From the NCBI GenBank assembly GCA_033344815.1, contig JAWPMR010000001.1, forward strand, positions 1,226,136 to 1,290,135: DNA of 64,000 nt. The letters are read 5' to 3'. Position 1 is the stretch's first letter. The number at the start of each line of letters is the position of its first letter. The notes beneath the pieces are model-generated. The model did no database searches and had not been told where the DNA came from. It saw nothing but the letters and a program-made list of their open reading frames with translations. Positions 18,902-27,460 of the stretch are shown piece after piece. The DNA is from Paracoccaceae bacterium. GTDB lineage: Bacteria > Pseudomonadota > Alphaproteobacteria > Rhodobacterales > Rhodobacteraceae. The position numbers and the translations under genes were made by a program.

Positions 18902-19479
18902 CAGTTGGTCTGAGGAGCCGGAAAGGTTTCGCCGGCCGAGTCCCGATTGACTTCCAACAGGTCGAAATCAGTGATCCGCCATGCACCCTCGACAGGAGAA
19001 ACCAAAAAATCGGCTCTGTAGGTATTGCCACGCACATGCAAATGCTCCGCATGTCCAACCGTTCCGATCACTTGCCAGGACGCGTCAATGGCCAATGCCA
19101 ACCCATCGCGTGCGACCTGCGTATCAAGCAACTTGATCTCGTGAATGGTCTGGTCCGCCTCTTCAAGGCCGCCGCCCGCCATCGCACCAACCCGTTCGAG
19201 GTACAAAAACTCAAGGGCGTCCCCATGTGTGACAGTGGCCAGAGTGTCATATATGGCGTCCTCCTCCGTCTGGCCGAAGGCATCATAAATGACCAGAAGT
19301 AGCGAAGGCGTTAAGCGCCAAAACTCGGACCGTGCCTGTTCGAACGTCATGGGATCAAGACCGGGTGCGGCAAACCCTTCCGTTTCCGACATCTCCATTT
19401 GCGCAGGCAACATAAATATGGCTGCCGCACCGATGGCGCACAGAAGAGCGAGAGTGACAAGAATGGGTGTTCGGGTCAT
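18901..19479 (-). CDS. Membrane-anchored protein of unknown function, first gene of the metal-transport operon
   Basis: 192 residues from ATG 19479. One N-terminal hydrophobic segment (PILVTLALLCAIGAAAIFML) acts as signal or anchor. The rest is an acidic alpha/beta domain with LLLVIYDAFGQTEEDAIYDT and WQVIGTVGHAEHLHVRGNTY, ending WRITDFDLLEVNRDSAG. The HAEHLHV cluster could bind metal. I do not recognise the family by name. Its position, head of an operon with an ABC pair and three metal-binding exported proteins, suggests a periplasmic accessory role. Confidence 0.7.
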   Translation of the reverse strand: MTRTPILVTLALLCAIGAAAIFMLPAQMEMSETEGFAAPGLDPMTFEQARSEFWRLTPSLLLVIYDAFGQTEEDAIYDTLATVTHGDALEFLYLERVGAMAGGGLEEADQTIHEIKLLDTQVARDGLALAIDASWQVIGTVGHAEHLHVRGNTYRADFLVSPVEGAWRITDFDLLEVNRDSAGETFPAPQTN

Positions 19480-19898
19480 CGACGGATTATGTCCAGGTGA
19501 AAGGGCGCCGTTTGGTCCCACCCTGTTACACACAGACGCGGACTTCAAGTGCGCGACGCTGTCATCCTACCACCCAGCAAACCGCCATCGTTTTGTGAGA
19601 AAGCTGTCTGGCGTGCAAAACTCCGCTTCAGAGAAGTCGCCCCGGAGGAACGCGGCAAGATCGCATCACGGTCGTTGGTATTCGTTACTCACATTCCCGG
19701 AGTGTTCTTACTCTTGGTTGATCTGAGTCCACACTAACTATTCGACCTCTCGCGTCTGGTAGGCGGCTGGCCCGGCCAGAATCTTATCTGCCCATTCTGC
19801 CTTTCCTTGGGGTGTTTTGCCGAGACAACCCGTTCAGCCCTTGGATTAATTTTGTGCTGTTACGCACACACGCCAAAGGTCGAAAGCAAAACAATCCG
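19480..19898. other. Intergenic region upstream of the metal-transport operon
   Basis: About 420 bp without a supportable gene. It should contain the promoter of the operon starting at 19479. I looked for a Zur- or Fur-like palindrome near the start and saw none convincing. Confidence 0.4.
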
Positions 19899-20243
19899 CT
19901 AGTTGATAGGGAACTGGCGCAAACACTGGTTTGCAAATCGTTCGAAATCTTCGAAAGTCTGAAAAAGGTCGCGGCGGTCACGCACGATGGCAAGTGCCGC
20001 CTTTTTTTGGGCCCAGGTCCCGCTGACATGCTCAACCAGAATCCGTACAGTTATGTCAAGCATCACTTGCTTTTCCGTCGCGCCAATGCGACCGGTCGAC
20101 TCAAGCGCGACCGCCGTAAAAGCCATGGTATTGGCACATCGTAAAGCAGCAGCTTCTTCACCCTCATACACCTTTTGCTGAGCTGAAGCAGATGACGCAA
20201 AAATGGTCACTGCAGCCAAAATGGCGAACCAAAAAAGTTTCAA
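19899..20243 (-). CDS. Small exported protein of unknown function
   Basis: 114 residues from a TTG at 20243. Signal peptide KLFWFAILAAVTIFASSASA is followed by a helical domain (ALRCANTMAFTAVALE and later FERFANQCLRQFPIN) with two cysteines that could form a disulfide. No family recognised. The start overlaps the stop of the upstream Lrp-type gene, so the two are probably co-transcribed. Confidence 0.65.
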   Translation of the reverse strand: MKLFWFAILAAVTIFASSASAQQKVYEGEEAAALRCANTMAFTAVALESTGRIGATEKQVMLDITVRILVEHVSGTWAQKKAALAIVRDRRDLFQTFEDFERFANQCLRQFPIN

Positions 20244-20479
20244 AAGACTTTGAAAGTCATTGTTGTCAACGATCGCTCGATTCCCTTGATGTCAAGCAGG
20301 CGGTCATTGATATACTTGCCCACATCAGCCTCTTTCGGGATATAGACCTTCATCAACAAATCAAAATCACCGCTGGTTGAGTAGAGTTCCGAATGGATTT
20401 CGCGCAGCGCAATTTCCTCTGCCACACGATAGGTCGAACCCGGTGTGCAGCGGATTTGGATAAAGACGCATGTGGTCAT
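20240..20479 (-). CDS. Stand-alone Lrp/AsnC ligand-binding (RAM) domain protein
   Basis: 79 residues, MTTCVFIQIRCTPGSTYRV to LTTMTFKVF. This is the C-terminal alpha/beta ligand-binding domain of Lrp/AsnC regulators without the DNA-binding part, with the central ELYSTSGDFDLLMKVYIP block. Such proteins bind amino acids and often form oligomers. The longer open frame upstream has no start signal; ATG 20479 follows AGGAGCACAT. It is divergent from hisB by about 140 bp. Confidence 0.85.
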   Translation of the reverse strand: MTTCVFIQIRCTPGSTYRVAEEIALREIHSELYSTSGDFDLLMKVYIPKEADVGKYINDRLLDIKGIERSLTTMTFKVF

Positions 20480-20559
20480 ATGTGCTCCTTGATCGGGCAA
20501 TGCGCCCTGCCCCAAGCTGACATATACGGCACGCGGGCCGCAATCCCGAATGTGGCATC

Positions 20560-20587
20560 TTGGCCTACCTGACGGGACTGTTATAAG
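20560..20587 (+). promoter_or_regulatory. Candidate hisB promoter
   Basis: TTGGCC at 20560, a 16-bp gap and TATAAG ending at 20587, about 30 bp before the hisB start. Weak match at -35; offered as the best-looking sigma-70-type site in the divergent region. Confidence 0.35.
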
Positions 20588-20618
20588 GGCGCGCAATCCC
20601 TTTGGGCAGGAGGCCCCC

Positions 20619-21206
20619 ATGCGCAGCCATACTTTGACGCGTTCCACCGCTGAAACAGAAATCAACGTGACTCTGGATCTGGATGGCACCGGTGCTTATG
20701 ACAATCAGACCGGCGTTGGTTTTTTTGATCACATGCTGGACCAGCTGGCGCGTCATTCCTTGATCGACATGACCGTTCGGGCGCAAGGTGATTTACATAT
20801 TGACGATCACCATACCGTTGAAGACACAGGAATCGCATTGGGCAAGGCCCTGGCGGCTGCATTGGGCGACAAACGAGGCATTCGCCGCTATGGAGCTTGC
20901 TTGTTACCAATGGATGACGCGTTGATACGCAGCGCGCTGGATTTGTCAGCCCGCCCGTTTCTGATCTGGAACGTGGACTTGCCGACCGCCAAGATCGGCA
21001 GTTTTGACACGGAACTGGTGCGAGAGTTCTTTCAGGCTTTCAGCACCCACGGCGGCATCACATTGCACATTGACATGTTGCACGGCCTGAACAGCCATCA
21101 CATTGCAGAAGCCGTGTTCAAATCCGTGGCGCGCGCTTTGCGAGAGGCCGTCGAAGTAGACCCACGCAAGGCGGATGCGATCCCATCGACGAAAGGCGCT
21201 CTTTGA
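20619..21206 (+). CDS. hisB: Imidazoleglycerol-phosphate dehydratase
   Basis: 195 residues; dehydrates imidazole glycerol phosphate to imidazole acetol phosphate (histidine biosynthesis). Mn-binding motifs are [30 protein letters not shown] and, near the C-terminus, [14 protein letters not shown]. The start chosen at 20619 follows GGAGG and gives the family N-terminus RTAETEI-like [12 protein letters not shown]. It is single-domain, as usual outside enterobacteria. hisH begins 2 bp after its stop. Confidence 0.97.
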   Translation: MRSHTLTRSTAETEINVTLDLDGTGAYDNQTGVGFFDHMLDQLARHSLIDMTVRAQGDLHIDDHHTVEDTGIALGKALAAALGDKRGIRRYGACLLPMDDALIRSALDLSARPFLIWNVDLPTAKIGSFDTELVREFFQAFSTHGGITLHIDMLHGLNSHHIAEAVFKSVARALREAVEVDPRKADAIPSTKGAL

Positions 21207-21207
21207 C

Positions 21208-21846
21208 GTGCTGACCGCGATAGTTGATTACGAAAGCGGCAATCTGCATTCCGCCCAAAAGGCGTTTGAACGCATGGCGCGTGAAACGGATGCGGGTGAG
21301 ATAGTCGTCACCGGCGAGGCTGACGTTGTCGCCGCGGCCGACCGTATCGTTCTGCCCGGAGACGGCGCATTTCCAGCCTGCATGGCTGAACTCAAGGGGC
21401 ATTCCGGGCTCCATGACGCGATGATCGAGGCGGTTGAGACAAAAGGTCGTCCTTTCATGGGCATCTGCGTCGGGATGCAGTTAATGGCGCATTGGGGTCG
21501 CGAGTATAAAGACACTGAGGGATTGAACTGGGTTGATGGCGAGGTCACGCGCATCATGCCGGCCGACCCGTCACTCAAAGTGCCTCATATGGGTTGGAAC
21601 GATCTGATCCTGGATGCATCGCATCCTGTGTTCGACGGAATCTCGACGGGTGATCACGCCTATTTTGTGCATAGCTATCATATGGTTGTGACGGATACGG
21701 CACAACGACTGGCACATGTGGATTATGGGGGTGATGTAACGGCCGTTGTCGGTATCGACACGATGATCGGTCTACAGTTTCACCCGGAAAAAAGCCAGTC
21801 AGCCGGTCTGCGGATGATTGCAAATTTTCTGAATTGGCGCCCTTGA
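21208..21846 (+). CDS. hisH: Imidazole glycerol phosphate synthase, glutamine amidotransferase subunit
   Basis: 212 residues from GTG 21208 (LTAIVDYESGNLHSAQKAFE), a start that fits family length better than upstream codons inside hisB. Class I amidotransferase supplying ammonia to HisF. Catalytic triad: Cys in FMGICVGMQLM, and His and Glu in LQFHPEKSQ. It is coupled to hisB, while hisF is encoded about 2.5 kb downstream. Confidence 0.96.
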   Translation: MLTAIVDYESGNLHSAQKAFERMARETDAGEIVVTGEADVVAAADRIVLPGDGAFPACMAELKGHSGLHDAMIEAVETKGRPFMGICVGMQLMAHWGREYKDTEGLNWVDGEVTRIMPADPSLKVPHMGWNDLILDASHPVFDGISTGDHAYFVHSYHMVVTDTAQRLAHVDYGGDVTAVVGIDTMIGLQFHPEKSQSAGLRMIANFLNWRP

Positions 21847-21970
21847 AAACCAACAGTCAAACAGACGTAATTACATGACTTTTTAATGCGCTGGCACCCG
21901 TCGTATCAATTTGGCAGCGAAGGACTGGCCGAGAATTAGTTTTATTTTAGTTGGGTGCCGTTGTAGCCGG

Positions 21971-22444
21971 TCAATGCGCGTTGTTCGGCATCCGGACTAT
22001 TGGCGGAGACCCAAACGTCACTGAGTTCCCTTCATTATCGAGAAGCGACCATCGCGCGACGAACAAATAGTAGTCGCGCGTCTCCCAGCCCTCTTTGTCG
22101 CGCTTGAAGCGCGGACGCCATGCCCCTTCAACCAGAATGGGTAAGCGTACCGAATAAATATCGGGCGCAGCTTCGCCTGCGGCCTTGGCCATGCGGGCGG
22201 CGCGTTCCATCATTGCGCTCAGTCGCGATTCCAATGGGCCTGTTTCTTTTGCCCGACGCCCTGCGAAAGCCACTTCGATTTCGGTTGTCCGATTCATAAA
22301 ACCGCGCACAACCAGATCTTTGCGCGCGTTGCGCGACATTTGCGGCACCAATTCAAGCGTGAGCTGACCAATTTTGCTTTTGAACAGACCACTATCTTCA
22401 TATTCCGGGGTCACTTCCGAAGCTGGTTTGCGACGATGGTCCAT
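21971..22444 (-). CDS. Conserved hypothetical protein
   Basis: 157 residues from ATG 22444 (MDHRRKPASEVTPEYED). No signal peptide or membrane segment. It is basic, with GQLTLELVPQMSRNARKDLV near the front, an Ala/Arg-rich helix in the middle and a C-terminal beta-rich part (YYLFVARWSLLDNEGNSVTF). No known family recognised. It lies on the opposite strand between hisH and hisA. Confidence 0.65.
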   Translation of the reverse strand: MDHRRKPASEVTPEYEDSGLFKSKIGQLTLELVPQMSRNARKDLVVRGFMNRTTEIEVAFAGRRAKETGPLESRLSAMMERAARMAKAAGEAAPDIYSVRLPILVEGAWRPRFKRDKEGWETRDYYLFVARWSLLDNEGNSVTFGSPPIVRMPNNAH

Positions 22445-22585
22445 TGTATTGCCCAAGCATTATCACGTGAGAGATCACTGCCGCCTGAAGGCGCAGCATG
22501 AGCATAATTGATAGTCCACAACCCGTTAATGAAGCGTTGATCCGCGACTTTCTTAACACCACTGCAGCGCGCTTTTGAAGTCGGT

Positions 22586-22972
22586 CTAGTTGACCCGCGA
22601 CCAGGTTTGTTTTGAACAAATCAAACCACCAGCCACACAGCCCGAAAGCTTCATACTATCGCCATTCAACGCGATTTTGCCCAGATAAATCTTGTCGTTA
22701 GAGGGACGCCAAACTTTACCCTTATACTTCCCGTCGCCTTCAGCAGCCATGTCTATCACAAGCGTCTTGCCAAGATTGGGCGACGAATATGCGCCGCTTT
22801 CATTAAAAGTCTTCGCAATTTTACCGCAGAAATTAACGCCACAAGGTTCGATGAGAACATGTGCAAATGACCCCTCATCTGGTTGCGTTTGCCACGTCCC
22901 CTCCAAAGGGTCCGCTGAGACCGTTGCGCCAAAGAACGTGCAAAAAACAGCGGCAATTGACAGTGATTTCAT
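22586..22972 (-). CDS. DUF2147 exported protein
   Basis: 128 residues from ATG 22972, preceded by GGGAGGATCC. Signal peptide [19 protein letters not shown], then [19 protein letters not shown], the EGTW opening of DUF2147 lipocalin-like proteins. Two CGVNFCGKI-type cysteines and a final [13 protein letters not shown] are also family features. Function unknown. Confidence 0.85.
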   Translation of the reverse strand: MKSLSIAAVFCTFFGATVSADPLEGTWQTQPDEGSFAHVLIEPCGVNFCGKIAKTFNESGAYSSPNLGKTLVIDMAAEGDGKYKGKVWRPSNDKIYLGKIALNGDSMKLSGCVAGGLICSKQTWSRVN

Positions 22973-23112
22973 TTTGGATCCTCCCGTTGCATCTAGTTTC
23001 ACCCGCCTTTCGAGCTGCATGCAAGTATGACCCTGCGTCGCGTTGCAATAGCCTTTTGAAACGTGCAAGAGGCAGGGACAAACGAAACAGTTTGCGACGA
23101 TTGGACGAGACC

Positions 23113-23835
23113 ATGATCCTTTACCCTGCAATCGACCTCAAAGAGGGTATGGCCGTGCGCCTTGTTCATGGGGATATGGCACAATCAACGGTCTTCAACG
23201 ACGACCCGGCGGCGCAGGCACAGGAGTTTGAGCAAGCCGGCTGTGAGTGGATCCATCTGGTCGATCTTAACGGCGCTTTTGCCGGAGAACCGGTCAATGC
23301 AGCTTCAGTTGAGGCGATCCTGAGGGTTTGCAAAGTGCCCACACAGTTGGGCGGCGGCATCCGGGATATGGCAACAATCGAGACATGGCTCAATAAAGGC
23401 CTTACGCGGGTCATTCTGGGAACAGTCGCTGTTGAAAATCCGGATCTTGTTCGCCAAGCCGCCCGAACATTTCCTGGTCAGGTCGCCGTTGGAATTGACG
23501 CACGCAACGGGTTTGTCGCCACCAAAGGCTGGGCCGAGGAAACCGATGTACGCGTGACAGACTTGGCTCGATCCTTCGAAGATGTCGGCGTTGCTGCAAT
23601 CATATACACCGATATCCTGCGGGATGGCGCGATGGCGGGTCCAAATATTCAAGCTACAGCCGATCTCGCACACGCAGTGTCGATTCCTGTCATTGCATCG
23701 GGTGGCGTGTCCTCGGTTGCGGACCTGATTGCCCTGCGCGATTGTGGCGCAGATTTAGACGGCGCAATTTCCGGACGCGCGCTTTATGATGGTGCCATCG
23801 ATCTCAAAGAGGCCCTGTCCGTCCTGAAAGAGTGA
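23113..23835 (+). CDS. hisA: Phosphoribosylformimino-5-aminoimidazole carboxamide ribotide isomerase
   Basis: 240 residues from ATG 23113; a TIM barrel catalysing ProFAR to PRFAR. Catalytic Asp in [11 protein letters not shown] and the second Asp in [11 protein letters not shown]. Phosphate-binding motifs are QLGGGIRDM and [11 protein letters not shown]. Upstream in-frame codons overlap the opposite-strand DUF2147 gene and are not family-like. Confidence 0.97.
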   Translation: MILYPAIDLKEGMAVRLVHGDMAQSTVFNDDPAAQAQEFEQAGCEWIHLVDLNGAFAGEPVNAASVEAILRVCKVPTQLGGGIRDMATIETWLNKGLTRVILGTVAVENPDLVRQAARTFPGQVAVGIDARNGFVATKGWAEETDVRVTDLARSFEDVGVAAIIYTDILRDGAMAGPNIQATADLAHAVSIPVIASGGVSSVADLIALRDCGADLDGAISGRALYDGAIDLKEALSVLKE

Positions 23836-23841
23836 CACAAC

Positions 23842-24330
23842 ATGAATTCCCCCGTTACCAAGACCGTTTTGCCCGCAGAAAGCACATTGCACCTGCGCCG
23901 TGAGGGTCGTGACTTTCTTGATTGCTACAAAGTGGCCAGTGCCCTGACAGCGCCGGACGCGGCTGAAATCATTGTTGCTTTTCCGGAATGGGCGAAAATT
24001 CTCGTTGCACTGCGCAATCTTATCACCTCTCCGTTTGGCCTGATGAAAGACGGGCCGGCGTCAGCGCAAAAACTGGGCTTTTTCCCAGTCGAGTCCTCAA
24101 GTGATGCTGAAGTCATTGCCGGGTTCAATGACCGTCATCTTGATTTTCGCGTGAGCGTGCTCAGCAAGGAAGGCCACATTTATCTCGCCACTTGGGTGCG
24201 TCCACACAACATCGGCGGGCGCATCTATCTGACATCCATTTTGCCGTTTCACATTCTCATTGCGCGAAATGCTCTTGTGCGTGTTGCAAGTATTGCGCAG
24301 CCGGGGCAAAAGTCGCCGATCGCTGAGTGA
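23842..24330 (+). CDS. DUF2867 family protein within the his cluster
   Basis: 162 residues; starts 6 bp after hisA and ends 7 bp before hisF, so it is co-transcribed with them. The sequence has [20 protein letters not shown], then [14 protein letters not shown] and a C-terminal [17 protein letters not shown]. This fits DUF2867, an SRPBCC-like domain of unknown function. Nothing links it to histidine synthesis except position. Confidence 0.75.
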   Translation: MNSPVTKTVLPAESTLHLRREGRDFLDCYKVASALTAPDAAEIIVAFPEWAKILVALRNLITSPFGLMKDGPASAQKLGFFPVESSSDAEVIAGFNDRHLDFRVSVLSKEGHIYLATWVRPHNIGGRIYLTSILPFHILIARNALVRVASIAQPGQKSPIAE

Positions 24331-24337
24331 GGCTTGC

Positions 24338-25099
24338 ATGCTGAAAACCAGAATTATTCCCTGCCTTGATGTGGCGGACGGCCGTGTCGTCAAAGGCGTG
24401 AATTTTGTTGATCTGCGCGATGCGGGTGATCCGGTCGACGCCGCCATTGCCTATGATGCAGCGGGGGCGGACGAATTGTGTTTCCTCGACATTACCGCCA
24501 CCCACGAAAATCGAGCGACGATGTTTGACGTGGTCACGCGGACGGCCGAACACTGTTACATTCCTCTGACCGTGGGGGGAGGGGTCCGTACGCCGTCAGA
24601 TGTGCGCGCATTGCTTTTGGCGGGCGCAGACAAGGTGTCTTTCAACTCTGCTGCAGTTGCCGACCCGGATGTGGTTTCCCAGGCCGCCGATCAGTTCGGC
24701 AGCCAGTGTATTGTCGTCGCCATTGACGCGAAAACAGTAAGCCCGGGCAAGTGGGAGATTTTCACCCACGGCGGGCGCAACCGCACCGGCATTGATGCCG
24801 TGCAATTCGCCAAAACCGTCGTGGCAAAAGGTGCTGGTGAAATCCTGCTGACCTCCATGGACCGCGACGGGACACGCGCAGGTTTCAACCTGCCGCTGAC
24901 CCGCGCTATTTCAGAGGCGGTGAGCGTGCCGGTGATTGCTTCGGGCGGTGTTGGGACGTTGGATCATCTGGTTGAAGGTGTGACTCAAGGCGGGGCTTCA
25001 GCGGTCCTGGCCGCTTCGATTTTTCACTTTGGTGATTTCACAATCAAGGAAGCCAAATCACATATGGCCGCCGCTGGTATTCCGATGAGGCTGACATGA
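24338..25099 (+). CDS. hisF: Imidazole glycerol phosphate synthase, cyclase subunit
   Basis: 253 residues from ATG 24338. TIM barrel forming IGP and AICAR from PRFAR and ammonia. [20 protein letters not shown] gives the first catalytic Asp; the second is in [13 protein letters not shown]. Phosphate loops are [12 protein letters not shown] and [11 protein letters not shown]. The stop overlaps hisE by 4 bp (ATGA). Confidence 0.97.
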   Translation: MLKTRIIPCLDVADGRVVKGVNFVDLRDAGDPVDAAIAYDAAGADELCFLDITATHENRATMFDVVTRTAEHCYIPLTVGGGVRTPSDVRALLLAGADKVSFNSAAVADPDVVSQAADQFGSQCIVVAIDAKTVSPGKWEIFTHGGRNRTGIDAVQFAKTVVAKGAGEILLTSMDRDGTRAGFNLPLTRAISEAVSVPVIASGGVGTLDHLVEGVTQGGASAVLAASIFHFGDFTIKEAKSHMAAAGIPMRLT

Positions 25100-25404
25100 C
25101 CCTGACCGAGCTTTTTGAAACCATCCAAGCCCGCAAAACAGCAGATCCCGCCAGCAGTTGGACCGCACAGCTTCTTGCCAAGGGGCCGGAAAAATGCGCG
25201 GAAAAATTTGGCGAGGAGGCCATTGAGGCTATTATAGAAGCGGTGAAGGGCGACAAGGAAGCTCTGACATCAGAAGCCGCCGATGTGATTTATCACTTGC
25301 TGGTCATGCTGGCCGCTTGCGATGTGTCTCTGGAAACCGTTCTGGCCGAACTTGCTGCACGTAAAAGCCAATCCGGGCTCGCAGAAAAAGCGGGCCGTAC
25401 CTAA
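25096..25404 (+). CDS. hisE: Phosphoribosyl-ATP diphosphatase
   Basis: 102 residues; all-alpha MazG-like pyrophosphohydrolase for the second step of histidine synthesis. Motif [18 protein letters not shown] with acidic metal ligands, then [13 protein letters not shown]. Last gene of the cluster, coupled to hisF; its end overlaps the convergent CoA-binding gene by 4 bp. Confidence 0.95.
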   Translation: MTLTELFETIQARKTADPASSWTAQLLAKGPEKCAEKFGEEAIEAIIEAVKGDKEALTSEAADVIYHLLVMLAACDVSLETVLAELAARKSQSGLAEKAGRT

Positions 25405-25868
25405 AGTTTGGACGAAATCACGCCGGTGGCGAATCCGCCCATGCGCAATTCGCCAAACAGCCGCTGGTATTCAATCTTCGGGCATCTGTCCTGGATCACG
25501 GTAACGCCCTGCCCTTCGGCCCGGGCCGCGGCCTCCGGATGCTGCACGCCGATCTGCATCCAAAGAGTTGCCAGATCAGGAAAACACGTCAGCGCCTCCT
25601 CAACTATAGACGGCACGGCCTCGGGGCGGCGAAAGATATCCACCATGTCGACCTTTTCACCGATCTGGCAGAGCGAGTTCGCCACGGTCTGACCGAACAA
25701 TTCCTTACCTGCATATGCGGGGTTCACCGGAACCACCTCGAAGCCTTTCAGAGTCAGGTAGCGCGCCACGTAAAAACTGGGACGCACCGGGTTGAGCGAC
25801 ACCCCAACGACCGCAATGCGGCGCGTGCGCGTCAGGATCTTTTTCAGCAAGGTATCAGAATACTCCAT
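25401..25868 (-). CDS. CoA-binding domain protein (YccU-like)
   Basis: 155 residues from ATG 25868. A Rossmann-like CoA-binding domain: RRIAVVGVSLNPVRPSFYVA, GFEVVPVNPAYAGKELFGQ, VDIFRRPEAVPSIVEEAL, WMQIGVQHPEAAARAEGQG, VIQDRCPKIEYQRL. Function in bacteria unclear. The upstream part of the frame crosses a terminator-like hairpin and has no ribosome site, so it is excluded. Confidence 0.88.
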   Translation of the reverse strand: MEYSDTLLKKILTRTRRIAVVGVSLNPVRPSFYVARYLTLKGFEVVPVNPAYAGKELFGQTVANSLCQIGEKVDMVDIFRRPEAVPSIVEEALTCFPDLATLWMQIGVQHPEAAARAEGQGVTVIQDRCPKIEYQRLFGELRMGGFATGVISSKL

Positions 25869-25905
25869 ACCCAATCCATACTGGTTCGTTCGCCAGAAAA
25901 AAAGA

Positions 25906-25932
25906 GCGCCCGATGCTAAAAAGCATGGGCGC
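25906..25932 (-). terminator. Intrinsic terminator or attenuator upstream of the CoA-binding gene
   Basis: On the minus strand GCGCCC-ATGCT pairs with AGCAT-(C)-GGGCGC around a 4-base loop and is followed by seven T. It lies 38 bp before the start codon at 25868, so it ends a transcript arriving from above 25932 or attenuates this gene. Confidence 0.7.
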
Positions 25933-26059
25933 AAAAGGTACGGAACGAGGGACAGTCATGAGTTCAGCAGACGTTCCGAGCCTGCCGACATGACAAGTAC
26001 ATAAGCACGAAAATGTGCATATCCAGACTGTCTCGCAAATCTGTGAACGAAAAGTTAAA

Positions 26060-26078
26060 ACCCCAGGTTTTTAGGGGT
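26060..26078 (-). terminator. Terminator of the zinc-ribbon gene
   Basis: Minus strand ACCCC-TAAAAACCT-GGGGT followed by TTT, 11 bp beyond the stop of the gene at 26089-26403. Confidence 0.6.
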
Positions 26079-26088
26079 ATCTCGCGTG

Positions 26089-26403
26089 TCAATCGAGGAT
26101 ATCTTCGATGACATCAAACGCCTCTTCAAGAAGGTGCTTCATGAACCCCTTGCGCTTCTTTTTGTATTTTCTGCGCGGCAAATTGTTTTTGCGGGGTTTT
26201 TCCCGTTCTGTCCTGGAAAAATCGCGAACTGCGGAGGGTCGCACGAGCTCCGATTTTCCTGGATGATCGCGTCGCAAGCGTTTCAGATCATGCAAAGGTG
26301 CGCCGCAGCTCGAACAAACCAGCTCGTGGCGATTCGTGCCCAGCACTAACGCCGCACGGGTTCCACAATAACAGCATGTTGCGATCTTGGTCGAATAGGC
26401 CAT
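26089..26403 (-). CDS. Small zinc-ribbon protein
   Basis: 104 residues from ATG 26403 (behind GGGAGTTGG). One zinc ribbon, CCYCGTRAALVL then CSSCGAPL, is followed by a strongly basic tail (PRRKYKKKRKG) and an acidic C-terminal helix (LLEEAFDVIEDILD). The charge pattern suggests nucleic-acid or protein contact. No named family. Transcribed in the same direction as rlmB, 28 bp downstream of it. Confidence 0.75.
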   Translation of the reverse strand: MAYSTKIATCCYCGTRAALVLGTNRHELVCSSCGAPLHDLKRLRRDHPGKSELVRPSAVRDFSRTEREKPRKNNLPRRKYKKKRKGFMKHLLEEAFDVIEDILD

Positions 26404-26431
26404 CCAACTCCCTTTAGTCTTGCGTTCCGTT

Positions 26432-27205
26432 TTACAGAGGCTTGCTTGCATATAATGCGATTGCAGCGGCATTCGACACGTTCAGCGAACCAAACCGGCC
26501 CGCGGCATTGATTCGCACCAGCGCATCCACGGTGTCTTTGGTCTTTTCGCGCAGACCCGGTCCCTCTGCGCCGAGGACAAGCGCGACAGGCCGTTCCCGA
26601 CGTCCTTCAACGGCGGTCTCAATGGTCTGACTCGCCTCGCCATCCAGCCCAAGAACAAGATACCCCATATCCTGCAAGGCACGGATCGCGTCTGCAAGAT
26701 TGCGCACCCGGACATAGGGTTGCCGTTCCAATGCACCACTGGCGCTTTTTGCCAGCGCCCCGGTTTCTGGCGCGGAATGGTGCCGCGTGCCGATCACGGC
26801 CGAGGCGCCCAGGACTTCGGCAGAGCGCAAAATTGCTCCAACGTTATGTGGATCCGTCACCCGGTCAAGCATCACAACACGCGGTGATACAGGCCCGATG
26901 CAGACATCCTCAAGGCGTCCCCAGTTCAGGGGTTTCACCTCCATCGCGACGCCCTGATGGACCGAGCCGGGATCCAGTGGCGCCGCAAATTTGCGCGGAT
27001 CTGCGATTTCCGGCTCAATCCCGGCGTCTTCAATCGCTTCAGCCAATTTATTGTGCGCGTTCAAAGTGATGATCAGACGAATTTTTTCCCGGCGCGGGTT
27101 CAACAGAGCATCGCGCACCGCATGCAATCCAAACAACCATACCGTCTCGCGACCTTCGGCTTTCTTGTCCTGTTCTTTCTGTACAACCCACTTGGGCTTT
27201 TTCAT
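26432..27205 (-). CDS. rlmB: 23S rRNA (guanosine-2'-O-)-methyltransferase, TrmH/SpoU family
   Basis: 257 residues. An N-terminal substrate-binding domain (GLHAVRDALLNPRREKIRLI) is followed by a knotted SPOUT domain: motif 1 LDRVTDPHNVGAILRSAE, motif 2 ALVLGAEGPGLREKTKDT, motif 3 INAAGRFGSLNVSNAAAIAL. Methylates the 2'-OH of G2251 of 23S rRNA in E. coli. The basic N-terminal extension KKPKWVVQKEQDKKAEG is common in alphaproteobacteria. Confidence 0.92.
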   Translation of the reverse strand: MKKPKWVVQKEQDKKAEGRETVWLFGLHAVRDALLNPRREKIRLIITLNAHNKLAEAIEDAGIEPEIADPRKFAAPLDPGSVHQGVAMEVKPLNWGRLEDVCIGPVSPRVVMLDRVTDPHNVGAILRSAEVLGASAVIGTRHHSAPETGALAKSASGALERQPYVRVRNLADAIRALQDMGYLVLGLDGEASQTIETAVEGRRERPVALVLGAEGPGLREKTKDTVDALVRINAAGRFGSLNVSNAAAIALYASKPL

Positions 27206-27315
27206 GTCTCGGGTCCATCTTGTTCTGGCGTCAAAAACCGTATGATTTCACCTTGACGCCTCTTGGCACCGCTTGTAATCACGCCTTCACCGCTCATGCA
27301 ATGCACGAGCGCAGT

Positions 27316-27399
27316 GGGCGACAGGCCGCAAGGTGTGGCAGGGGACTGTAACTCCCTCGCGGAGACGCACGCCTGGTTCGATTCCAGGGTCGCCCACCA
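27316..27399 (+). tRNA. tRNA-Tyr (anticodon GTA)
   Basis: 84-nt class II tRNA. Acceptor GGGCGAC pairs with GTCGCCC; anticodon arm GGGGA-CTGTAAC-TCCCT; long variable arm CGCGGAGACGCACG; T-arm CCTGG-TTCGATT-CCAGG; discriminator A and encoded CCA. The D-arm (GCC-GCAAGGTGT-GGC) is atypical, and A rather than U falls at position 8. A decayed recombinase element begins about 60 bp past the 3' end. Confidence 0.85.
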
Positions 27400-27460
27400 T
27401 TTCCCACTTTTGTGTTGAAATTCCGCGTAACACCTTGAAGGGCAAGGTGATTTTAGCGGT

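Noticed and set aside
19480-19560. Zur/Fur operator upstream of the metal operon
   Set aside because: Only weak partial matches; no convincing inverted repeat.
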